A stretch of 20,614 nt of DNA from JAEYFP01 sp964579795 (GTDB lineage Bacteria > Bacillota > Clostridia > Lachnospirales > Lachnospiraceae), in contig CAZOHM010000045.1 of NCBI GenBank assembly GCA_964579795.1, forward strand, positions 1 through 20,614, read 5' to 3'. How positions within the stretch are numbered: the stretch's first letter is position 1; the number at the start of each line of letters is the position of its first letter. Positions 9,801-15,655 of the stretch are shown in pieces. The position numbers and the translations under genes were made by a program. A model generated the notes under the pieces. It had not been told where the DNA came from, searched no databases, and saw only the letters and a list, made by a program, of their open reading frames with translations.

Positions 9801-10333
9801 ACGATTCCGCCCCGCATGGAAAACTGTCCTTCTGTTTCCACCTGATAGTTTCTTTCATACCCGAGTGCAGTCAATTCTCTTGCAAAGTTCTTCATGTCAA
9901 GCGTCTCACCAGTAGAAAGCTCCATCATATGCTCTTCAATAACAGACAAAGGCACAACATGATCCATAAATGCATCAAATGTCATAACAATCGTTGCAGG
10001 CTCATTACATATAATTGTTTTTAAACATTTTAAACGCTCTTTTGTCAACAGATTTCCGTGTATATCTGCCTGATAAAATATTAAATCCTTTGACGGATAA
10101 AGATAAACATTTTTATCATAGAACCGATAATCTTCATAAATTTCCTTTGCCCTCTGTTCATGAAAAGTAACGATGATTTTATAAGAAAAACCATCGCTGA
10201 ATCCATAACACATATGCAGTTTCTGGGAATCGACACATCCATTAATTTCGATAATTCCCTCTTTTTTCAGAAGTTCTCGCTTTACATCTTCATATTCAGC
10301 AAGTTCCCTCAGCGGACTTAATAATGACTCCAC
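6809..10333 (-). CDS. mfd: Transcription-repair coupling factor Mfd
   Basis: About 1174 residues, the full usual length. Mfd pushes stalled RNA polymerase off damaged DNA and recruits UvrA for nucleotide excision repair. Numbered from the upstream ATG (10351), the order is: UvrB-like degenerate N-terminal modules (about 10-350), an RNA-polymerase-interacting CarD-like domain (about 508-575, ELSVGDFVVHESHGLGIYKG), a RecG-like motor with Walker A GDVGYGKTE (661-669) and DEEQ box (762-765), helicase motifs through QLRGRVGR and the TRG region, then the C-terminal TRCF domain (about 1015-1150). I prefer GTG 10333 as the start. AAGGAG (10346-10341) sits seven bases before it, whereas ATG 10351 lies inside pth with no ribosome site. 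With that start the gene begins four bases after the pth stop, so the two are cotranscribed. Confidence 0.96.
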   Translation of the reverse strand: MESLLSPLRELAEYEDVKRELLKKEGIIEINGCVDSQKLHMCYGFSDGFSYKIIVTFHEQRAKEIYEDYRFYDKNVYLYPSKDLIFYQADIHGNLLTKERLKCLKTIICNEPATIVMTFDAFMDHVVPLSVIEEHMMELSTGETLDMKNFARELTALGYERNYQVETEGQFSMRGGIVDVFPLTEENPIRIELWGDDIDSIRSFDILSQRSMEKLEKIMIFPATETVLTEEEKQEGIKKVEKDAEDFSEKLRKEFKTEEAHRVRQIAEALNEQLVELGCGGCNIESFLDYFYENHASVLDYFDKDRTVFYLDEPARLYEKGDVVEQEFRESMQQRLMKGYVLPHQTDILYTKEEVFGRLERRHCIALTALQVRKGVYRVGEKHSIAAKAMNSYHNSFEALISDLKRYKKNGYRIILLSASRTRAARLADDIREQELNSFFTDDFDHVVQPGEIMVAYGRIRQGFEYPLLKFVVISESDIFTAQKKKRTKRKKYEGQQIQSFTELSVGDFVVHESHGLGIYKGIEQVTVEKVTKDYMKIEYRDGGNLYIPATALDAIQKYSSKSAEHPKLNKLGGTEWAKTKARVKSAVDVIATDLVELYAARQEKSGYEFSSDTVWQTEFEELFPFEETEDQLLAIEATKQDMESHKIMDRLICGDVGYGKTEIAIRAAFKAVQDGKQVAYLVPTTILAQQHYTTFVQRMKDYPVRIDMLSRFRTASEQKKTVNDLKKGMVDIVIGTHRLISADVSYKDLGLLIIDEEQRFGVTHKEKIKKLKENIDVLTLTATPIPRTLHMSLVGIRDMSVLEEAPQDRMPIQTFVMEYNEEMVREAICRELARDGQVFYVYNRVSTIADMTAALQKLVPEATIAYAHGQMKEQELERIMYDFVNGEIDVLVSTTIIETGLDISNVNTMIIHDSDNMGLSQLYQLRGRVGRSNRTAYAFLMYKKDKLLKEVAEKRLQAIRDFTELGSGFKIAMRDLEIRGAGNLLGERQSGHMESVGYDLYCKMLNEAVKRKKGVETVKDYSVSVDLNVDAFIPDAYIVNEYQKIDIYKRIAGIESLSEKEDMLEELTDRFGTLPKSVLNLLDIAYIRIMAKEVYVTEIKEEPKSVKLSVYEKAAYNTERINSFVAGYHGNLSLRTVAKPYFIYKVSKEALQNGDEILKEVKELLIQMKYLVI

Positions 10334-10337
10334 CGTC

Positions 10338-10913
10338 TCACTCCTTCTCATGACTGTTATATTTATTCATAGCCATGTCTACTCCATCCTCAATCAATAC
10401 CTTAATTGCTTCTGTTGCTCTGATAATTCCGGAATCAATCACTTCCCGCTCCTCGTTAGAAAAATGACCAAGCACATAATCGGCAAGATCATATCCTTTT
10501 GGTTTAGCACCAACCCCCATACGAATCCTTGAAAAATTCTGTGTACCCAGAAGCCCAATAATGCTTTTCATCCCATTATGTCCTCCTGCACTGCCTTTTT
10601 TTCGAATTCGAATCTGCCCAATATCCAAGTCAATATCATCATATACAACAATCAATTCATTTTCCACATCTATCTTATAATAATTAACTATTTCATATAC
10701 ACTTTCTCCACTAAGATTCATATAGGTTTGCGGCATAGCAAGCACTACTTTTTCATTCCCTATAAACCCTTTTCCACAAAACGCCTTGTGCTTTTGAGTC
10801 TCCGCTACAATATTATACTTATCTGCAAGCATTTCTATCACATCAAATCCTATATTATGTCTTGTATTTTTATATTCTGCTTTGGGATTACCCAAACCAA
10901 TAATGATATGCAT
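10338..10913 (-). CDS. pth: Peptidyl-tRNA hydrolase
   Basis: 191 residues, the normal length of bacterial Pth. The enzyme cleaves the ester bond of peptidyl-tRNAs that drop off ribosomes, recycling tRNA in the cytoplasm. Key residues are in place: Asn9 in GLGNP, catalytic His19 in NTRHNIGF, Asp92 in VYDDIDL, and Asn113 in GGHNGMKS. The ATG is preceded by GAAAGGGGAAA. The gene is followed four bases later by mfd, the same pairing as in Bacillus subtilis (with fin between them there), and preceded by spoVG across a terminator. Confidence 0.96.
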   Translation of the reverse strand: MHIIIGLGNPKAEYKNTRHNIGFDVIEMLADKYNIVAETQKHKAFCGKGFIGNEKVVLAMPQTYMNLSGESVYEIVNYYKIDVENELIVVYDDIDLDIGQIRIRKKGSAGGHNGMKSIIGLLGTQNFSRIRMGVGAKPKGYDLADYVLGHFSNEEREVIDSGIIRATEAIKVLIEDGVDMAMNKYNSHEKE

Positions 10914-10958
10914 TATTTATTTCCCCTTTCACAGGCTTATCGTATTTGCTGCATGCCA

Positions 10959-10967
10959 AGTATACCA
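10959..10967 (-). promoter_or_regulatory. Extended -10 promoter for pth-mfd
   Basis: On the minus strand TGGTATACT forms an extended -10 element. The -35 region would fall inside the spoVG terminator (near 10982-10987) and is a poor match. The start would be near 10952, giving a leader of about 39 bases to the pth ATG. Confidence 0.5.
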
Positions 10968-10999
10968 AAAAGACAAGCTTAAAGTAAAGCCTGTCTTTT
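10967..10999 (-). terminator. Rho-independent terminator after spoVG
   Basis: Minus strand: 13-base arms (10999-10987 and 10980-10968) pair with one G-U, around a 6-base loop. The stem ends in a run of T that continues to 10967. It lies 22 bases after the spoVG stop. Confidence 0.85.
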
Positions 11000-11021
11000 C
11001 GTGAAATAATTCTGTCTATTA

Positions 11022-11294
11022 TTATTCTTCTGGTTCTTCCTGTAACGCTTTTTCGTATCCTGCTAAAATAATATTCTGAATCTTCTCCCGTGCCTCTGTA
11101 CTAATCGGATGTGCAATATCCCGATACTCACCTTCAGCAGTCTTTCGACTTGGCATTGCAATAAAAAGTCCTTTTTCACCTTCTATTACTTTGATATCAT
11201 GAACAACAAATTCATTATCAATAGTTATAGATACTACTGCTTTCATTTTCCCATCTTTCGCAACCTTGCGCACTCTTACATCTGTAATATCCAT
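11022..11294 (-). CDS. spoVG: SpoVG family nucleic-acid-binding regulator
   Basis: 90 residues, typical of SpoVG. Signature segments are the start MDITDVRVRKV, the core strand SITIDNEFVVHDIKVIEG, then LFIAMPSRKT and the RDIAHPI stretch before a C-terminal helix. In Bacillus, SpoVG affects asymmetric septation during sporulation. In Listeria, Staphylococcus and Borrelia it binds RNA or DNA and acts as a global regulator. AAGGAG lies seven bases before the ATG. It follows glgD by 52 bases and is closed by its own terminator, so it may be read both from the glgCD unit and from a promoter in the glgD 3' end. Confidence 0.97.
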   Translation of the reverse strand: MDITDVRVRKVAKDGKMKAVVSITIDNEFVVHDIKVIEGEKGLFIAMPSRKTAEGEYRDIAHPISTEAREKIQNIILAGYEKALQEEPEE

Positions 11295-11345
11295 AATTCT
11301 TCTCCTTTTCCCAAGTATGCCTCTTCACTTGTCCGAATAAAATGG

Positions 11346-11375
11346 ATTAAAATACGTAACGTTCGTTCTTTTCAA
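11346..11375 (-). promoter_or_regulatory. Possible internal promoter for spoVG at the end of glgD
   Basis: Minus strand TTGAAA (11375-11370), an 18-base spacer and TTTAAT (11351-11346), overlapping the last codons and stop of glgD. It would give spoVG expression independent of glgCD, with a leader of about 45 bases. Confidence 0.35.
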
Positions 11376-12465
11376 GGACAATTTTTATTTCTCCCTCTCC
11401 TTTATAATAGGAATTGGCTCTGATTGTATCCCTGCTTTCAACAATACAGTTTTCAATATGTGTATTATCACCAATATAAGCATCATTCAATATGATAGAA
11501 TTTTTAATAACGCAATTGTTACCAATAAACACTTTTTTAAATACAACTGAATCTTCCACAGCTCCATTAATAATTGATCCGCTGGCTATCAGACTGTTCT
11601 GAACATTAGATCCGACATTGTATTTTGCTGGTGGCAAATCATCCACTTTTGAATATACATCTGGATACTGTCTAAAGAAATAATCTCTTACCTCCGTTTT
11701 CAGGAAATCCATATTAGTTCTGAAATAATCCTCAACAGATGCAATATTACTCCAATAATTTTTCAGTTTATAAGCATAGATTTTCTTCATATTCTTATAT
11801 CTGATTAATACATCTCTTACAAAATCAAATCTCTCTTCCTCTGCACATTTTTCAATCAGCTCAATCAATTGCCTTCTTCTGATTACGTAAATTCCACAGG
11901 AAATCGTATTGGATTTTGCAATCATTGGCTTTTCTTCGAACTCTTCAATACGTGAATCATCATTCACCTTGATAATTCCATATCGCTCACTTTCCTCATT
12001 TTCGGTAATATCTTTACAAACAACTGTAATATCTGCTTTCTTCTCAATATGATATTCCAATACTTTGTTGTAATCCATCTTGTAAACACCATCACCTGAA
12101 GCAATTACTACATAAGGTTCATGGCTGTTCTTTAGGAAAGAAAGATTCTGATAAATTGCATCTGCTGTTCCTCTATACCAGAAATTATTCTCTACAGTTA
12201 CTGTCGGTGTAAATACAAACAGTCCGCCTTGTTTTCGTCCAAAATCCCACCATTTGGATGAACTCAAATGTTCATTAAGACTTCTTGCATTATATTGTGT
12301 TAAAACACCCACCTTTGAAATGTGGGAGTTGGACATATTACTCAATGCAAAATCAATACTTCTGTAACAGCCTGCAACAGGCATTGCTGCAACGGCTCTT
12401 TTCTGTGAAAGTTCTTTCATTCTATAACTGTTTCCGCCCGCTAAAATAAGTCCTATCGCTCTCAC
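11347..12465 (-). CDS. glgD: Glucose-1-phosphate adenylyltransferase subunit GlgD
   Basis: 372 residues, shorter than GlgC. It keeps the nucleotidyltransferase fold (GLILAGGNSYRM at 5-16, SGDGVYKMDY near 123-132, FEEKP) and the C-terminal left-handed beta-helix repeats (about 285-360). The classical GxGxRL and AKPAV elements are altered, to NSYRM and VAAMP. In Firmicutes GlgD pairs with GlgC in a hetero-oligomer and raises or regulates its ADP-glucose synthesis for glycogen, with little activity of its own. The start is GTG (12465), whose GTGA overlaps the glgC stop. AGGTGA six bases upstream, inside glgC, serves as the ribosome site, so the two subunits are translationally coupled. Confidence 0.95.
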   Translation of the reverse strand: MRAIGLILAGGNSYRMKELSQKRAVAAMPVAGCYRSIDFALSNMSNSHISKVGVLTQYNARSLNEHLSSSKWWDFGRKQGGLFVFTPTVTVENNFWYRGTADAIYQNLSFLKNSHEPYVVIASGDGVYKMDYNKVLEYHIEKKADITVVCKDITENEESERYGIIKVNDDSRIEEFEEKPMIAKSNTISCGIYVIRRRQLIELIEKCAEEERFDFVRDVLIRYKNMKKIYAYKLKNYWSNIASVEDYFRTNMDFLKTEVRDYFFRQYPDVYSKVDDLPPAKYNVGSNVQNSLIASGSIINGAVEDSVVFKKVFIGNNCVIKNSIILNDAYIGDNTHIENCIVESRDTIRANSYYKGEGEIKIVLEKNERYVF

Positions 12466-13736
12466 CGTTCATCACCTGCCTTAATAAATGTTTTTCCGCT
12501 GGCTAATACGCCGTTCTCATAATCCTCTGCTAACGTCTTTCCTGAAACGATACTGTTCTTTCCGATCGTAATACCATTTGGAATGACTGTATGCTCACCA
12601 ACTGTCACAATACCATGTGAATAAATGTGCGGATCGGTTTCATTCGGAACCTCATCGCCAGCACCTAATGTGACATTATCATTTATTTCTGCATTTTCTG
12701 CAATAATCGCCTTATTCAGTACACAGTTTTCTCCGATAACTGCTTCATTCATAATGATAGAATCCCGGATCACTGTACCTCTTCCAATTGTAACTCCACA
12801 GCCTATTACAGAATTGTAAATCTTACCGTAATTATTTGTTCCTTCACCGATAATACTCTTCTCAACAATACTTTCACGTGAAATATACTGCGGCGGTAAG
12901 ATATCACTCTTCGTATATATCTTCCAGTACTCTTCATATAAATTGAATTCCGGAATAATGTCAATCAACTCCATATTCGCTTCCCAATAGGAATTCAATG
13001 TACCTACATCCTTCCAATAACCATTGTATTCATAGGCAAAAAGCCTGCCTCCATTTTCATGGCAATATGGAATAATATGCTTACCAAAATCCAGAGCCGG
13101 TTGCTCTGATTTGGATATTAATGCTTCCTTCAGTATCTTCCAGTTAAATATGTAAATTCCCATCGAAGCAAGATTACTTCGCGGATTTTCAGGTTTTTCT
13201 TCAAAATCAACAATTTTTCTGTTTTCATCTGTAATCACGATACCAAAACGCTTTGCTTCTTCGTATGGAACTGGCATAGCCGCAAGTGTAACATCCGCAT
13301 TGTTTGCTTTATGGAAATCAAGCATCACCTCATAATCCATCTTGTAAATATGATCTCCTGACAAAATCAGAACATAATCCGGATTAAACATATCCATATA
13401 ATCAATGTTCTGGTAGATTGCATTGGCCGTTCCGGTATACCATTCACTGTTACCGCTTTTCTCGTATGGTGGAAGAACCGTTACCCCGCCAATATTTCGA
13501 TCCAAATCCCATGGAATACCTATTCCAATATGGGTGTTCAGCCGAAGAGGCTGATACTGCGTCAATACACCGACTGTATCAATGCCGGAATTAATACAAT
13601 TACTCAAAGGAAAATCAATAATTCTGTACTTTCCTCCAAATGATACTGCAGGTTTTGCTACTTTTGATGTTAATATGCCCAGTCTGCTCCCTTGACCGCC
13701 TGCCAGCAACATCGCAATCATTTCCTTCTTAATCAC
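12462..13736 (-). CDS. glgC: Glucose-1-phosphate adenylyltransferase catalytic subunit GlgC
   Basis: 424 residues from GTG 13736. The enzyme makes ADP-glucose from ATP and glucose-1-phosphate, the committed step of glycogen synthesis. Intact motifs are LLAGGQGSRLGILTSKVAKPAV (10-31), catalytic Asp128 in LSGDHIYKMDY, the glucose-1-phosphate site FEEKPENP (178-185), and a C-terminal beta-helix of hexapeptide repeats (about 290-400). An in-frame GTG three codons upstream (13745) lies within the ribosome site AGAGGTGAT. The GTG at 13736, five bases past that site, gives the family-typical start MIKKEMIAMLLAGG. Its leader carries an inverted repeat at the expected transcript start (13768-13794). 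It overlaps glgD by four bases. Confidence 0.96.
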   Translation of the reverse strand: MIKKEMIAMLLAGGQGSRLGILTSKVAKPAVSFGGKYRIIDFPLSNCINSGIDTVGVLTQYQPLRLNTHIGIGIPWDLDRNIGGVTVLPPYEKSGNSEWYTGTANAIYQNIDYMDMFNPDYVLILSGDHIYKMDYEVMLDFHKANNADVTLAAMPVPYEEAKRFGIVITDENRKIVDFEEKPENPRSNLASMGIYIFNWKILKEALISKSEQPALDFGKHIIPYCHENGGRLFAYEYNGYWKDVGTLNSYWEANMELIDIIPEFNLYEEYWKIYTKSDILPPQYISRESIVEKSIIGEGTNNYGKIYNSVIGCGVTIGRGTVIRDSIIMNEAVIGENCVLNKAIIAENAEINDNVTLGAGDEVPNETDPHIYSHGIVTVGEHTVIPNGITIGKNSIVSGKTLAEDYENGVLASGKTFIKAGDER

Positions 13737-13767
13737 GTAAATCACCTCTGCTTATAATTGTTAAGTC

Positions 13768-13794
13768 GCTATCCGTATCCTTCCTACGAATAGC
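13768..13794 (-). promoter_or_regulatory. Inverted repeat / GGA-loop hairpin at the glgC transcript start
   Basis: Minus strand arms GCTATTCGTA (13794-13785) and TACGGATAGC (13777-13768) pair over ten positions with one G-U. The loop is GGAAGGA, and a third GGA lies in the second arm. It sits from about -3 to +24 relative to a start predicted near 13791. It could be a protein operator, a 5' mRNA-stabilising stem, or an RNA site for a GGA-binding regulator such as CsrA. Confidence 0.5.
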
Positions 13795-13797
13795 AAT

Positions 13798-13806
13798 AGT
13801 ATAACA
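13798..13806 (-). promoter_or_regulatory. Extended -10 promoter for glgC-glgD(-spoVG)
   Basis: Minus strand TGTTATACT, an extended -10. The -35 window (13821-13826) reads TTTATT, a weak match. The start would be near 13791, leaving a leader of about 55 bases that begins within the inverted repeat at 13768-13794. Confidence 0.55.
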
Positions 13807-13935
13807 TGTTTTTTGATAAAAATAAACAAAAAAGTACAATTCTTTTTTTATTTTTTGCACAAATTATACATATTTACCATTTGTTGCATCTTATAAACTA
13901 TATCTACATATATATAGATTGTATTGTGCCATATG

Positions 13936-13964
13936 TTGATTTTTTAGATTATTTAGTCTATGAT
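13936..13964 (+). promoter_or_regulatory. Promoter for murC
   Basis: TTGATT (13936-13941), a 17-base spacer and TATGAT (13959-13964). The start would be near 13971, about 35 bases before ATG 14006. The rest of the 269-base murC-glgC spacer is very AT-rich and shows no other gene. One loose DnaA-box match, TTTTGCACA, lies at 13853-13861. Confidence 0.6.
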
Positions 13965-14005
13965 AAACATAGTTGTCAACTATAAAATATTAGGAAGTGC
14001 AAATT

Positions 14006-15385
14006 ATGTATCAGATTAATTTTACAAAACCCATTCATATTCATTTCATTGGTATTGGTGGCATTAGCATGAGTGGTTTGGCCGAAATCCTTTTAGAAGA
14101 AGGATTTCATATTTATGGATCAGACACAAAAATATCCGTTCTCACTAAAATGCTCGAAGAAAAAGGAGCTACTTTATTCTATGGTCAGGCCGCTTCAAAT
14201 ATTCAGAAAAATATTGATTTGGTTGTATATACCGCTGCAATCAAAAAAACTAATCCAGAGTACGAGCAAGCCGAAAAACTGAAAATTCCTATGCTGACAC
14301 GTGCCGAACTGCTTGGACAGATCATGCGAAACTATAAACTTCCCATTGCCATTTCCGGAACTCACGGAAAAACAACCACTACATCAATGATTTCTTCGAT
14401 TCTTCTATCCAATCATTCTGATCCTACCATTTCTGTTGGTGGAATCTTGAAAGAAATTAACGGGAATATCCGTATTGGACATTCGGATTTTTTTGTAACA
14501 GAAGCGTGTGAATACACAAACAGCTTTTTAAGCTTTTTCCCGAAAATCGGTATTGTTCTTAATATAGAAGAAGATCATCTGGATTTCTTCAAAGACCTTG
14601 CGGACATTCGCAATTCATTTCACAAATTCGCGTGTCTCCTTCCAGAAGACGGTCTGCTGATCATCAACGCTGACATTTCTGACTATGAAGAAATTATAAA
14701 AGATCTGCGTTGTAAGGTAATTACCGTTTCTTCAACTCAACCGGCTGATTATCAGGCTTCACAAATTTCATATGATCAAAATGCCTGTGCTTCTTTTACC
14801 GTATTAAAAAAACAGCAGGAGCTGGCTCATTTTTCTCTGCATGTTCCCGGTGCTCATAATATCTCAAATGCACTTGCTTCCATAGCTCTTGCAGATTACC
14901 TTTCTATTGAACCGACAGTTATGCAGGATGGATTTGATATTTTCCATGGTGCTGATCGAAGGTTTGAATATAAAGGCGAAATCGGTGGTGTTACAATTAT
15001 TGATGACTACGCTCATCATCCGACTGAAATTAAAGCAACACTTAATGCTGCTCAGAATTATCCGCATGATAGACTATGGTGTGTATTTCAGCCACATACC
15101 TATACACGAACAAAGGCCTTCTTTGATGAATTTGCCTCTGCACTTTCCATGGCTGACAAGGTTGTTCTTGCTGATATTTTTGCCGCAAGAGAAACCGACA
15201 CTCTTGGAATCAGTTCAAATGACTTGGCAAAAGCTGTTCAGGAAAAAGGGACAGATGCCTATTACTTCTCTTCCTTTGATGAAATTGAAAATTTTTTATT
15301 ACAAAATTGTATTCACGGTGACCTGTTGATAACCATGGGTGCTGGAGATATTGTAAAAGTGGGCGAAAATCTGCTTGGCAAATAA
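14006..15385 (+). CDS. murC: UDP-N-acetylmuramate--L-alanine ligase
   Basis: 459 residues from ATG 14006, preceded by AGGAAGTG. A GTG at 13997 is in frame but lies within that ribosome site. MurC adds L-alanine to UDP-MurNAc in the cytoplasm, the first peptide step of peptidoglycan precursor synthesis. Visible are the N-terminal UDP-binding loop HFIGIGGISMSGLAE (13-27), the ATP loop GTHGKTTTTS (118-127), NIEEDHLD (186-193), and DDYAHHPTEIKATL (333-346) with FQPHTYTR (361-368) in the C-terminal domain. The usual EADESD stretch is replaced by EACEY (166-170), which I associate with clostridial MurC rather than loss of function. The gene opens the plus-strand half of the window, divergent from glgC. 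Confidence 0.96.
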   Translation: MYQINFTKPIHIHFIGIGGISMSGLAEILLEEGFHIYGSDTKISVLTKMLEEKGATLFYGQAASNIQKNIDLVVYTAAIKKTNPEYEQAEKLKIPMLTRAELLGQIMRNYKLPIAISGTHGKTTTTSMISSILLSNHSDPTISVGGILKEINGNIRIGHSDFFVTEACEYTNSFLSFFPKIGIVLNIEEDHLDFFKDLADIRNSFHKFACLLPEDGLLIINADISDYEEIIKDLRCKVITVSSTQPADYQASQISYDQNACASFTVLKKQQELAHFSLHVPGAHNISNALASIALADYLSIEPTVMQDGFDIFHGADRRFEYKGEIGGVTIIDDYAHHPTEIKATLNAAQNYPHDRLWCVFQPHTYTRTKAFFDEFASALSMADKVVLADIFAARETDTLGISSNDLAKAVQEKGTDAYYFSSFDEIENFLLQNCIHGDLLITMGAGDIVKVGENLLGK

Positions 15386-15394
15386 GTTATCCAC

Positions 15395-15447
15395 AAATCC
15401 ACATTATTTTTTTCTTTTTTTGAGAAAAATAACTGTGGATTTTTAAT
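15395..15447 (+). terminator. Likely murC terminator built from inverted DnaA-box sequences
   Basis: AAATCCACA (15395-15403) pairs with TGTGGATTT (15434-15442). An inner A/T stem (about 15407-15413 with 15424-15430) can extend it, and TTTTAATTT follows. The arms are at the same time two inverted DnaA-box-like sites, so the element may serve both roles or only one. Confidence 0.5.
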
Positions 15448-15516
15448 TTACATAAAAAGTTTTCGCTTGTTTTTTTGCTCCGACTAATACGGTATTTTGA
15501 AAATTATGCATTATCT

Positions 15517-15543
15517 CTATCCACATTATCCACATTGTCCACA
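15517..15543 (+). repeat. Three abutting 9-base DnaA boxes in tandem
   Basis: CTATCCACA, TTATCCACA and TTGTCCACA follow each other head to tail without spacers, giving an exact 9-base period over 27 bases. All three keep the TCCACA core. This is the most ordered part of the cluster upstream of dnaD. Confidence 0.85.
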
Positions 15544-15550
15544 ATTGCGT

Positions 15551-15576
15551 AAACCCTCTATTTTACTGGGTTTTTT
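15551..15576 (+). terminator. Weak terminator-like hairpin upstream of dnaD
   Basis: AAACCC (15551-15556) pairs with GGGTTT (15568-15573) across an 11-base loop, and the T run continues to 15576. The stem is short. It may be a second stop for murC transcripts before the dnaD promoter. Confidence 0.35.
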
Positions 15577-15589
15577 GAAAATTTTAGTG

Positions 15590-15618
15590 TTTCATTTTTC
15601 ATCTGGATATGCTATAAT
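15590..15618 (+). promoter_or_regulatory. Promoter for dnaD-dnaI-prs
   Basis: TATAAT (15613-15618) with extended -10 TGC (15610-15612). The -35 position, 17 bases away, reads TTTCAT (15590-15595), a partial match. The start would be near 15625, about 30 bases before ATG 15656. The tandem DnaA boxes end 46 bases upstream of the -35, a position suited to activation or to upstream looping. Confidence 0.6.
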
Positions 15619-15655
15619 TCATCTTGCTTAAAATATATGATGAATGGGTGAGAGA

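Larger units (their letters stand above)
15387..15543 (+). promoter_or_regulatory. Cluster of six DnaA-box-like sites between murC and dnaD
   Basis: Two perfect TTATCCACA boxes lie at 15387-15395 and 15526-15534. Near matches are AAATCCACA (15395-15403), the same sequence inverted (15434-15442), CTATCCACA (15517-15525) and TTGTCCACA (15535-15543). The first begins two bases after the murC stop. The intervening bases are very AT-rich, with long T runs. The consensus is the known binding site of the replication initiator DnaA. Clusters upstream of replication genes can act in autoregulation, DnaA titration or origin function. Confidence 0.75.

Noticed and set aside
11295..11325. Possible sigma-H-like promoter just upstream of spoVG, as in Bacillus
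   Set aside because: The GAAT-type -10 would overlap the ribosome site and start codon, which would give a leaderless transcript. The -35 has a mismatch and wrong spacing.
12307..12327. CCCAC/GTGGG inverted repeat resembling the end hairpins of IS200/IS605 elements
   Set aside because: It falls in the conserved GlgD coding stretch NSHISKVGV, with no transposase, insertion boundary or T run nearby.
13853..13861. TTTTGCACA in the glgC-murC spacer as a further DnaA box
   Set aside because: It fits only a relaxed consensus and stands alone in very AT-rich DNA, so it is weak evidence by itself.
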